In this document: one piece after another, positions 1 to 12,000 of the stretch | How the letters are laid out: every line of letters starts with the position of its first letter | How positions within the stretch are numbered: position 1 is the first letter of the stretch | DNA from: Ditylenchus dipsaci | Lineage: Eukaryota > Nematoda > Chromadorea > Rhabditida > Anguinidae | Assembly (NCBI GenBank): GCA_004194705.1 | Contig: SADC01001153.1 | Coordinates: forward strand, 682,001-746,000 | Direction of reading: 5' to 3' | Length of the DNA stretch: 64,000 nt | Translations under genes and position numbers: made by a program | Notes under the pieces: generated by a model | The model's input: the letters and a program-made list of their open reading frames with translations, nothing else | What the model was told of the DNA's origin: nothing | The model's database searches: none

Positions 1-3000
1 ACCCTAAAGTATCTCCTGATGTCATTGACAGTTATGTGACCTTTCCGGTCTTTGTCCAGACTGTTGAAGCGCTCCTTGGCCGACTGCATCTCCTCTTTAG
101 TCAGGTTCAATGGCACGTCAGAGACCGACTGTGCTCGAGCGTCTTGACCCATTTCTCTGTCAATGAAGTGTCTGGCTTCATCCAATTGGCGCTGAAAATG
201 TTTTAACTTTTTCGACACAGGAAGAATGGGGGTCTTAGCGACAGGGTTTTGAAAAAATTGGAATCTTTTTTAACTTTTTTTTACCTATTAAATTTTTTTT
301 AAACCGTAAATTCCAAACCCCGTATTCTCGCCGTCTCAAAAAAAATTTTATGCGTCGCGATTGTGCATGAGCCAGGCAAAAATTGAAATTAACCATACAT
401 AAAATTAAAAAATTGGTACTTCTGCTGTTCCCTCCTGCTTTATTTTTAAAAGTGACAAAAAATCACTTACCGAACTCATTTTTTCTGCTCAACAAAATAA
501 AGAAAGGATATTTTGCTCCTAATTCTTCACGGATATATGACCTTATAAAGGTATTTTTGACTAGATTTTAGCCTTTTTAGCCTTGGTTAATCTGAAAAAC
601 CTTTGTAGGCTCTAGAAAGTGAAAAAATTGTTTAAAAAAACTGTCACTCTCGCCTTCATATGCCTTAAAAAAGGCTAAAATCTAGTCAAAAATACCTTTA
701 AAAGGTCATATATGCCTGAGGAATTAGGAGCAAAATGGTTTGACAAATTTAATTTTTTTATCAGAAAATGTTAAGAAATCCTTTTTTATTTTGTCGAGCA
801 GAAAAAATGAGTTCTGGAAGTCATTTTTTGTCACTTTTTAAAAATAAGGTAGGGGGGGGAACAGTAGAAGTACCAAAAAATTTCTTTTCCTCCAAAGTGG
901 TCATTTAAATTGGATTACGATTTTTTTTCACAATTTTTCGATACAGACCATGAGTACTTTCTGAGGTATCCTCAAATACACAATTTCACAAAAATAACTA
1001 ATTTTTCATAAAAAAAATTGAAAAGGGGGATATTGTAACTGCTTTTTCGTGTGTTTTAGGGCTTGTAACGTGTACAAAACATGTTTTTAGGTGGGGCACT
1101 TTTTGAAAAAATTCTTTTTGACTAAATTTTGACTTTTTGCCTTGGGGCCCAAGGTAAACCACCTGGAGAGGGTACCTGGACACCTGGTTTTGTTCATTTT
1201 TACCTTGTTTTTCTCACTGGACTAGGCAAAAAGAGTCTCTTTATGCATTTATTGTCAACAGTTTTCTCGGATTCATCTCTAAGGTATGGGTGTGTGCGCA
1301 TCTCAACTCTCAAGCCCCCTACGCCCCCTCCGAAAAAAATAAAAATGTTCAAATTCTATCTTTTCAAAAAAAATGTAAAAAATTTGCCTTGGTCCCCCAA
1401 GGCAAAAAGTCAAAATTTGGCCAAAAAAATATTTTTCCAAAAAGTTTCGTCCCTCACCTAAAAACATGTTTTCTACACGTTTCAAGCCCTAAAACACACA
1501 AAAAAGCAGTTAAAACCCATTTTTGGGAGGACTTGTTATAATATACTTTAGCCGGGCAAGGGACAAAAAGGGGCACTTATCATAGAGAGCCCATTAACAA
1601 GAAGAAGTTGAACATAGTTTTGAATACTGGGCCTACCGCATAAATAAACTCTGGTATGCATGCTTTTTTATGCATCCAGAGTCACTTTCGAGTGATTTGT
1701 GTCTAAGGTATGTGGGTGTGCGCATCTTTAACGGCTGTACGAGCTTTCGTAAGAAGACAATTTCGTAAGAGCGAATTTTCGTAAGAGCGAAATTTCGTAA
1801 GAAACTTTTTCGTAAGAGCGAATTTTCGTAAGAAACTTTTTCGTAAGAGCGAAAATTCGTAACGAATTTCTTTCGTAAGAAGAAATAATCGAAATTTTTT
1901 TCACTCTTATTCAATTTTTCTAATTCAGGATTTCATCTGATTCATTTGTTTTGGCCTTTCTGTCACTGTTTGACACTTCGAACAGTTAATTATATGACTA
2001 TTAACTGTATGAGCACAAAAGTTGGTAAGCATAGGTCATATGACTGAAAATTTTGATAATTAGTTGACCCCCGGATTTTTCATCCATTAGGAGATCAGCA
2101 GAAACACCCAAAAGCATGGTGAAAAACTCCGAGCTAGAATTCATATATTATATACTACACATAGCTAATTCCCATTAGTGGTATGTATGGTGCAGTAGGT
2201 AAGTTGATGGAATGGATTTTTTTCACCAGTGGTTCGATTCCACCCTCTGACTGCTTCATTTTTTTCTTGACTATTTTTGGTCAAAACATCACAGAAGCTA
2301 TAAGAAACATCAAAGGAGGATCAAAAAGCAAAAAAAGCAACTTAAAATATCACTAATGTTACTGAAAACCGCGTTACGAAAAAGTTTGTTACGAAAATTC
2401 GCTCTTACGAAAAAGTTTCTTACGAAAATTCGCTTTTACGAAAATTCGCTCTTACAAAATGGTCTTCTTACGAAAGCTCGTACAGCCTCTTTAACCCTTT
2501 AAAAATGTTTTGGCGCGAATTAAAAAAATATTTTTTTTGGGTTTTTCGAAACTTTTTATCTTGAGGGACCAAGGCAAACCAAAAATTTTTTTTCGCACCC
2601 CTACAGACCACGAGAAGCAAGAATTTACGGGTCTTTTCCCTTTCAGGAAAAGTAAATTTTGCGCTGGCTGGGGGGGGGGGATTTTGTACTATTGCCGAAA
2701 AGGGTATCTGACACAATCGGGGTTGAACTTTGATGAGACTGTGACTACCTAGCATTTCTATTTATTAGCTCACCTAGGTGATTGCACCTTTGACTATTCT
2801 ATCGAATAAAAAATTTAACAGACAGCGCAAAAGAAAACCCACCCTTCTTTCCTGGTTTGACCATCCCAGCTCTTTGCCCATTGTGTCTACCACTTGGTCG
2901 AGTACTTCATGAGCTGCATAAGTGTTCAGGAAGGCTAGTCGCAATCTACGGGCAATCACATCCACTGCTGTACAGGCGTACTCTTTGACTGCATACCGTA

Positions 3001-6000
3001 CCTCTGCCTACAAATTGACGTAATTAATACCACAATCCACCAAAAACACTTCAATGCCCACCTCCAAATATGGGAATTCTTCGTGCAACCTGTGTCCCAC
3101 AATTGGCCATCGCTTGCCAGTCATCTTGCACATTCTAGCAACCACAAAGGCACGATCTCCATAGGTGTTGGCTAGATGCTGAGCCACATCTACCTCTATC
3201 CCGTAGTCCTGCACCAAATGGATGTATAGCAAAGGATCCCTAAGAAGTGATATTTTAGAATCCAGCGAAATAAATTTTTAAAGTATAATCTTACCAATTA
3301 TGGGCACCTTCCAGAAGCAGACCAGGAGTTACACACCCATTCTTGGGCTGTAGATTAGAGCATTTGATGACAGCATCGACAGTTTCTTCGGCCATGTGCC
3401 TGTAAGTGGTCCATTTACCACCTGAACATTTGGTTTACTTGGTTGCACAATGGAACAGGTCAAAAGTTTCTTAGATTTAAAAATTTCACCAGCAATAGTG
3501 ACGAGATTTGAGGGCGATACTTCTATAATGTGGTTTCTGGCCAACGACTTGGTATCTTTCTTGTTGGGGTCTCGAACCAGTGGTCGAAGACCTGACCAGG
3601 CGGACATCACATCTCCACGACGAACTGAAACAACCGCTTTTAGTTTTGATAAAGATGCGAAAAAGAAAAAACACATACCAGAAACATCTGAGCTGAGATA
3701 ACCACGAATTTCCTGCAGGATGAACTCAATGTCCTGATTCTTTGGAGCTGGTTTGAAGGTCAACTCACTAAAAGTAACAGATTTTTCGCGGGATTGTTTT
3801 ATAAAAGTCGAATCTTAAATTCTTCAGTCAACAGCCCTTATTTTACTAGAGTCCAAAACTGGTCCTATCTCAGTTTTCTACTACTAGTACAGGGTGGCGC
3901 AATTTTTTCGCATTAACTTTTTGAATTTTTGTTGCTTCGACGAGATCTTTTTTTTTGTTAGATAGAGAGGACTCTGGGAAATTATTCGGTACCAAACATT
4001 CATTTTTCATGTTAGCTTTGTTGACAATTACGAGCCTTCTAAAAATGTGTCGTTTCAGATGCCTTATTTTATGCCTGAAGATCGAGCAAAGTGCGTGGAA
4101 TGGTTTATCGAGGAAGGAAAAAGCGTGGCGAACTTCCAGAAAAGGTATCGCAGGAAATTTCGACAGTCCAACCGCCATGCAACTGCGCCAGATGCATTTT
4201 TCCTTCCTCGATAAACCATTCCACGCACTTTGCTCGATCTTCAGGCATAAAATAAGGCATCTGAAACGACACATTTTTAGAAGGCTCGTAATTGGCTCTA
4301 GGTAAATTGAACCTATACAAATTGAACCTCGGTAAATTGAACCTGAGGTAAATTGAACCTATACAAATTGAACCTAGGTAAATTGAACCTGAGGTAAATT
4401 GAACCTGAGGTAAATTGAACCTTAAAATTTGTCTTGGGACGATTTTTATCAGAACTATTTTTAATTTTTCCGGCGTATAAAAAGTAACCATCTCGGTGAT
4501 AGGTAAGCACCAGGAAAGGGTAGGAAAACCACAAGGATGTTAGGTCGACCCCATAGTATGCGCCCGACCTAATATCTAAAAGCATTTTTCTCGTTGCGCT
4601 ACCCAGGTCTCTCTCATCTAGATAGTGTTACTTGGGTGGTAGTTTCGTGGTAGTTTAGTGGTTGAGATATATGTAGATCGCCAAGTGTTGGCAACTAAGT
4701 GTCGGTCATCATTTGTACATATAGTCCTTTCTAACTTTTTGGCCAATTGTTGAACTTTGTTTTAGTAGTTCGAAATGGAGATGCTTTTAAGCGAGAAGAA
4801 CAAACCGATGGGTCATTTTGAGGAATATCTATACTGGCGAAAAGAGCAAATAGGGAAGCGAACTTACTGGCACTGCATCTTTTACAAGCTTGGAGTGGAT
4901 GGAAAAGTGGAGAGCAAATGCCCAGGTATTTTTAAAACCTTATATATGTTTTTCGGTTTTCATGGCATATTCGAACAGGAAGAGCTTCAACTTTCGATGG
5001 CATGGTGAAAGTAACGACGTCTCACAATCATTTCGCCGACAAAATCAAGGTGGAACTAAAACGAATGCAAGGGCAGTGCAGAAACAAGCCAAAGAAAGCA
5101 AAGAAGCGCCACGTGCCATCATCGGAGACAGCATGGAACTGGTGAGTGAACATTCAAAACCGATGATTCGTCGATCGCTAGTATCCAGAAATATTCGCAA
5201 TATCCGACATGAAGCCAACCTGGAGCCACCGAATCCACAATCGCTGAAAGACTTGAAAGTAAATTGACTGTTTTTAAAATATAATTTAGCGAAACCTTTT
5301 TAGATTCCGGAAGAGTTCACTAAGGTGGGTAAAGAAGTGTTTCTGAAATTCGATGGCTGGCATGAAGATGAACGAATTCAGGTATTTTGTTGAATTTTTT
5401 GCCTTTCAGCTGACTATCGTAAATTTGAGATCTTTACAACAACTCGCTGCTTGGACTTCATGGAGCACAACAAGAAATGGGTGCTGACGCAACTTTTGAT
5501 CCTACCCCCTTGCTCTTTGGACAATTGTGGATCATCTTTGTTCGGCTTGGCCACAGTTATGTTCCAATGGTCTTTGTTCTCATGACGCACCGTAAGACCG
5601 AGTCATATTCCTTCGTCCTCAAGAAACTCAAAGAAATGCGACCGAATTTGTCTCCAACTAGTATTGCTGTTGCGATTTCTCGGTTGGTTGACAATGCAAC
5701 GTTTACAGGGGATTCCTCGCCAGACTAATACATTTGATTGTGGAGTTTTCATTTGCCAATATTCAACGTGCTTATCTCGTGAAGAGCAATTTCACTTCAC
5801 TGAAGCACAGATGGACGGAATTCGAAAAGAAATGAGTGAAGAAATCCTGGGTGGAACACTGTTCTAACTTCGAATAATTGTTTGATGATGATTGTCCTTA
5901 TGTTTGAATGTTAAGAAGTGGTTTGAATAAAATTTATTTTTGAAAAAATTAAGTAGGGTCGCATTTGGCCGATTAGCCGAACCGGTCGGTTAACCGAAAA

Positions 6001-9000
6001 CCAGGTTTGAAAAGACCGGTTTTTTTAAACCAACCGATCCAAAAAGCCAACCAAATGAAACCCTAGATATAAGGATTAAAATAAATAGAGAGAGAAAGTA
6101 GTTTGGGAACATAATATAAAAAATTTTCCAGGTGGTCATCTTGATTCACCACCTGAACTCGGATATAGATTGAGTGGACCAAAACATTTGACAGGACAAA
6201 GGCTTACTGGTCTTATGAAAGTTAGTTTAGGACTGTTATTCCAGAAAAAAATGATGTTTACCAGCACCAGGATTCGAAACTGTGACTTCAGAAATTTAGT
6301 GTGCGGATTTATCACGGGTAAATTTACCGAACGGGAATTCACCACGGTGGAATATGCTGCCTCCCTTGAAACACTGTGATCTGGCAACCCAAAAAATCTC
6401 ATTTGAATAAAAAAAAATCCTTTCAAGACAAATTTTAAGGTTCAATTTACCTCAGGTTCAATTTACCTCAGGTTCAATTTACCTAGGTTCAATTTGTATA
6501 GGTTCAATTTGTATAGGTTCAATTTACCGCCGCCCCTCGTAATTGTCAACAAAGCTAACATGAAAAATGAATGTTTGGTACCGAATAATTTGCCAGAGTC
6601 TCCTCTATCTAACAAAAAGGCTCTACCTGGCTGGGATAATAATTGTTTCATAATTAACTTGTTTGGTAAAAGTCAGGTTTGCCAAGTAATTAAATTGATC
6701 AATAATTGACTGGTAAAAAAATCAATTTGATTTAAACCCGCTTTGAGACAATAATAGTTGGCTATTTATATACTCGATAAATAATGGGTTAACTACCCGC
6801 ATTGCAGTTTTTATTGACTTGTTCATGTAGCTGTGTCGATTATGGACTGCTTTTAATTTTGCTTTTAGTACATTGATTTTGTTTTAGTGTTCTACGATGG
6901 ACCGATTTGAGCTATACAGCAGTTCAGATGAGGCAAGCGACGATGAAATTAGCGAGCAAGGATCAATCTATGAAGCAATTGTGGAGGAGGAATCAGCCAA
7001 TTCAAGCCAAAGCCAGCAATCGATCGCAAGCAGCTAAGAATTCGAAAGAGGAAGAGGTCGTAAAAGAAAGCGTGAGCCAAAAGTTCTTCCGGAGATCGTC
7101 CTGGATTGGACAACCAGCAACAAAGGAAATCGTATGGCCATGCTGGATGGTAATTGTTTTTCCTAAGCGTTTCAGGTGCACTCGTATATACGAAAAAATT
7201 TCACAGGTGAAGTCTACACATTTGCTTTTACGGACAAAGTGAAGGTTACTCACTGGAGCTGTGTCAAGCGAAAAGACGGCTGCAAAATGGAGCTTGAGAC
7301 AGACGAAGAAGATAGATGTGTCGGAAGAAGTACCGGGGATCATACGCACTGCACGTCTAAAGCTGATATAGAGGTCAGAGAATTCAGCAAGCAAATTCCA
7401 GAGTTGGCCAGACAGGGGCACGTAAGTTATTTCTTTATTGTGCTTCACTAGTGAAATTTGTATAAAAAGACTTGTTTAGCAAAGTGTGAGACAAATATTT
7501 TCAAGCCTCATTGAGAACGTCTCGGACAAAGCTAAGTCAAGGCTGGTGCAGCACAACATCTCTCGAAGAGTCTACTATTACCGACAGGTACATGACATTT
7601 TCTTTTAGGCTTTTCCACATACTATAGTTTCAGAAGCAAAGCAAGGACCCAACTACACCACGTAATCCTGAAGACTTGGAGATTCCTGCCGAGCTTCTTC
7701 TTTACAAAGGCCAACTATTTGGAATGCATGATACTGGAAAGGGAAGACGCCGAATCATTCTTTTTTCAACTCCAAAATTAATCGAGGTTTTTTTTGTTAA
7801 TCTTGCTCGCTGCCTCTTATTAAATTCGTTTTTTAGTTTCTTGAAGAAGCTGAGTGGTGGGTCTAGATGGCACTTTCAAACTTGTTCCAAAAGGGTGGTG
7901 CCAGCTTCTGTCAATACATGCAAAGATTGGGAGACTTTCGTTCCGTGCTTGCATGCTTTGCTTCCTAAAAAGTCTATGAGCACCTACAGCCAGTTCTTTT
8001 CTATTCTCAAGCAACTTCTTCCTCTGGCACAAGTGACGCACGTCCATACTGATTTTGAGAGGGCTCTTCTCAATGCATTCAGTTCGGCTTATCCGTGTAA
8101 GCTTGTTTTTAGATATTCTGGTACAGCTAATTATACTCATAGTCGCTATTTAGTTACCAATCAGCACGGCTGCTACTTTCATTTCTCGCAGTCGCTCTTT
8201 CGAAAAGTGCAAAAGCTTGGTCTTGTGCGAAGATACAAAGAAGGGAAGGATTTTGCTCAACTTTTCGACAGGCTTAAATCTCTGGTGTATGTGCCTCCTC
8301 TTGGTGTGAAAGAAGCCTTCGATAAAGTAATACGCATTAGCTCTCGCAGACAAGATGGCTCGTTTTTGTTTCCGGATGGTTCTCCTGAAAGTGCATTCAT
8401 CGCGTATTTTGTCAAGGTATTTGTGTTCTAATTTGCTCTTGTGCTGATAGTTTTTTATGGTTATAGACCTGGATCGGGGTGGCAAGCCGTGGAGCTAGGC
8501 CATTATTTGCTGTCGATTTATGGAACTGTTACGAACTGACTCGTGATGGCAAGGCCAAAACTACCAACTCTCTTGAAGCCTGGCACAATTCATTAAAGTA
8601 CGCGATGGGAACTGAGGACGGGAAAAAGCTTCGATTCTGGCGCTGGTTAGGGAAGCTCAAAAAAGAATGTTCACTGCAAGAGGCTCATCTTGTCGCTTTT
8701 CAAACTGGTACACCAGCCAAGCTGAAAGCAGACGACAAAAGAATTTGCATCCAAAGAAAAAACATTGCGTTGAAGTACAATGCGGAGAACATCATCCAAT
8801 ATATTACTTGTCATAATCTGTTAGTTGATATGAATTGTTAAATTTCGTTGAAATGAATAAAAGGAATTCGAATTTTATAATTTGTTTTTTTTTGAAGATA
8901 GAAGTTATGAAGTAGTTGTTAGATTGCAGTCGACTCTTTTTGAAACGAGATTAAGTGAACTAAATACTATGCAGAGCTAAACACTAAGCAAAATCCATAA

Positions 9001-12000
9001 GACGACGGAATTCAGTATGGTTGTTACTTTGTACGATTTTCAGATGTGATTTGTTCGCATATTTATGAAAGAAATTTAAGCTAAACCTTTTTTCTAATAA
9101 ACAATTATTGTCTCAAAGCGGGTTTAAATCAAATTGATTTTTTTTACCAGTCAATTATTGATCAATTTAATTACTTGGCAAACCTGACTTTTACCAAACA
9201 AGTTAATTATGAAACAATTATTATCCCAGCCAGGTAGAGCCAACAAAAAAAGATCTCGTCAAAACAACAAAAATTCAAAAATTTATGGCAAAAAAGTTGC
9301 GCCACCCTGTACAATTTTTAGTGATATCTGATTATTCAACGAATTATTTAGGAGATTTATTTGATAAATTAAATCGCAAATATCAGTGAATATTGTCTTA
9401 GACCTCTACGCAAGATCCGTTAACATTCGGATGGAAAAGCCAGAAATTTAGACTCTAGAAATTGCTTGAAAAACGCTTTGATCTTTTCTTCAGTTTTCAG
9501 CCAGACGCGACAGTCACAGGGTGCGTACAATGAGAAAAAGCTAGGGCTAAACGCGACAGCCAACCGTGACAGTCACAGTTTTAAAAGTATTTGAAAATAG
9601 TGACGCCTTTTTTTTTGAAAATCGTATAATTTTGTTCACTTTTTCGTTTCATTTTATTTTTCTGACTTGTTACGTGTTTTTTCAACAATTCCATTAAACG
9701 CTGTGGTTTACGAATTTCTTTTTACCCTGAACACTCCAAACCCCATCATACCACTTCAAACTAGAGAATCGAGCGCTGCGATACATCGCAGCCCACGCAG
9801 CAAATTTGGGCCAAAAACATCGCAGCGCAACAGCGTACGCAAATTTTTGAAAAGAGCGCATATCGCAGTGCAACCACTGATGGCCGAATAACATCGCAGC
9901 GCAACATCGCAAAAAGGCAAAACCGATACTCTACTCTAAACCACCCTAAAAACACCGAACCACCCCCAAACTATTCTGAAGCGTCTTAAACGTCCCAAAA
10001 TGCCCCGAACTACGCCAAACTACCCCGAAGCGTCTTAAATACCCCAAACAACCAGGATACCCCACAAACCACCTAAACTACCCCAAATTATGGTTTTTCA
10101 GTATTTTTGGGTGGTTTCAGTTAGTCTGGGGTAATTTGGGCTGGTTTTGGTAATTAAGTATGGTTTGAGGAGTTTGGGGTATTTTAGAGCTGCTTGAAGT
10201 GGGATGAAAAATCCTCTCCAGTCTCTACTGCCAGCTAAAATTCGAAGGCATGTAGCACACAAAAGTTAGGCCTTTGGTTTTTAGATTCGCCGTCGATTTT
10301 AAAATTAACCTAGTGGTTTTATAAATACTTTCATTTTTGGTTAATTTTGCCATGTACCCTAACCAGTGATGGCTGGATGCCATGAATGCTTTTGTCACTT
10401 TGCACCGAAATGATCCTCAGGAGTTGACACGTCTATTACAATCTTAACCTCGGTCGATGCGCCCGACTGGGCTGGACTAGATCCTTGTAGGATGTTCAGG
10501 TGGAGTATTCGGATTGGGGTTTGGTAACTGGACTTTGGTTAATTACTCAGAAATTCTCTAGTCAATCGTCAATTTTTGTTTTTTTTGCTTTCAAAGCCTA
10601 TTTTTTGCATTTTGGATAATTAAAAACAAAATTTTGTTTCCACAAAATTTCGGGTTTTGTAACCACGTGGTCTCCCCTTCGGGGAGAAGGACCAAATTTA
10701 AGGGTCAATTTCGAATTTTTTAATGTGGTCTAAATTGAGCTATCGCAAATTTTATCTAATAAAAAACATAAAAAAGCAAAAGTTTAAAAAGGGACAATTT
10801 TTCACGGAACAATAAGAAAAAAATTCAAATTCCGTACAAAACAGAATGCTACAGCGAGTTTGCGACTTTTGAATTTTGACACACTGTGAGCGCGCAAGCC
10901 ATTTTACGCAAGGCTTTAGAGCTTGAAGTCCGTCAGCAATATGTCGCGTGAGTTAAACCTGCCAACCGATCTCTTCTAAGCTCTTCTACGTCTGGCTTAC
11001 CATATGAGGGCTGGCAATGCCGTGGAGAAGCACATACTTCATGACATACTTTTTTCTCACTTATATCAACCTTCTGTCACTACCAGTGTTGTGATGGCAC
11101 CAGCACATCACCGGCACCAGTGCTGTGCCTATGAAGCTATTTTGGCCGGCAACGGTGCCAAATTGTTGAAAATGAGTTTTTTTCAAGTCATTATCGGTGC
11201 GAAAACGGTGCCAAAATGTTTAAGAACACTGACTTGAAAAATTACTATGCCGCCAAGCTTAAAAACTAACAACGTTTTAGCAGGTGAAAATGTCTAAAAA
11301 AATATTTCAGGTGTTAGTATATACATTTTAGCAAAAATATTTTGCTGGTGCCAAAGTTTTTAGTTCTGGCGCTGGTGTCGGTGCCAAGAATTGGATTTGG
11401 ACTGGTGCCCTCTTGCACTTGTGGTGCGGTGGCGATTATGAAAGATACAACACTGGTCACTACGCTTTGAGTCACCTTGTGTCAAAAATAACTTCTTCGA
11501 TAAAGTCTAGTACCTGTGAGCATCAGTAGTTCCAGCCACAGTCATTTTCTGCCAGGGTAAAAAGAAAATAACACGGCCATCACTGGTCGCTGGGTCCAGC
11601 AGCCCGGTGTTAGAGGGACTGAAAAAATTAGCTTTTACTTTTTTCCGTCAATTTTGAATGGTTAAGATGTACCTGTAATAGCCAGGCAGAACTATATGCA
11701 CTCCAGCAGAAGGTTGGCAAATAGGCTTTGTCTCAGGGTCTGCCATTATTCGAATACTGTCTGTGAACGGACCAGTAGCGTTGACTATAACTTTGGCTTT
11801 GACTGGAAATTGAGCACCAGTCACCTGCAAAATTAAATCATTTATACAAAAGCAATGCTTCCTTGCTTAAAAACACTTAGCAAGTCCAGAAAAGGCATCC
11901 TTACACTTTATTATTCAAAAAGAGACGACTACCGTATACCCTCTTTGAATCCCCCATGGGGATTAATTTTCAACCCCTGAAAAATTCTAAAATCGTAAAT

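Larger units (their letters stand above)
4295..6536 (+). mobile_element. iteron-TIR element 2: MULE with C48 protease, TSD TCGTAATTG
   Basis: A 9-bp TSD, TCGTAATTG, at 4286-4294 and 6537-6545 is the length expected for Mutator-like elements. The left TIR (4295-4430) holds eight 15-16 bp units of the type GGTAAATTGAACCTGA; the right TIR (6432-6530) holds six in inverse order. AACCTTAAAATTTGTCTTG follows the iterons on both sides. The interior carries a spliced transposase remnant at 4775-5867, an AATAAA at 5926-5931 and a tRNA-like stretch near 6245-6330 (minus). Confidence 0.85.
6619..9241 (+). mobile_element. complete MULE with 139-bp TIRs, TSD AACAAAAA
   Basis: TIRs of about 139 bp (6619-6757 and 9098-9241, start GGCTCTACCTGGCTGGG) are almost identical. 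The TSD AACAAAAA is at 6611-6618 and 9242-9249. The interior carries one spliced transposase gene on the plus strand and its AATAAA at 8856-8861. Near-identical TIRs imply a recent insertion, later than the fold-back it landed in. Confidence 0.9.
3890..9309. mobile_element. Tc1/mariner-like fold-back element in GPD2 intron 10, with two MULEs nested in it
   Basis: TA TSDs at 3888-3889 and 9310-9311 flank inverted ends CAGGGTGGCGCAA. Taking out the two MULE insertions (4295-6536 and 6619-9241, each with its own TSD) leaves a short fold-back. Its left arm (3890-4132) carries the 5' UTR and first codons of a Tc1-like transposase. Its right arm (4196-4294, 6537-6618, 9242-9309) is the inverted copy. 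The loop, about 4133-4195, continues the left-arm coding frame. The order of events is therefore fold-back first, then two independent MULE insertions into its right arm. Confidence 0.85.

Noticed and set aside
7676..8431. 251-residue continuous open frame as a stand-alone gene
   Set aside because: It runs through introns of the MULE transposase; the conserved protein requires splicing at 7786/7837, 8096/8154 and 8416.
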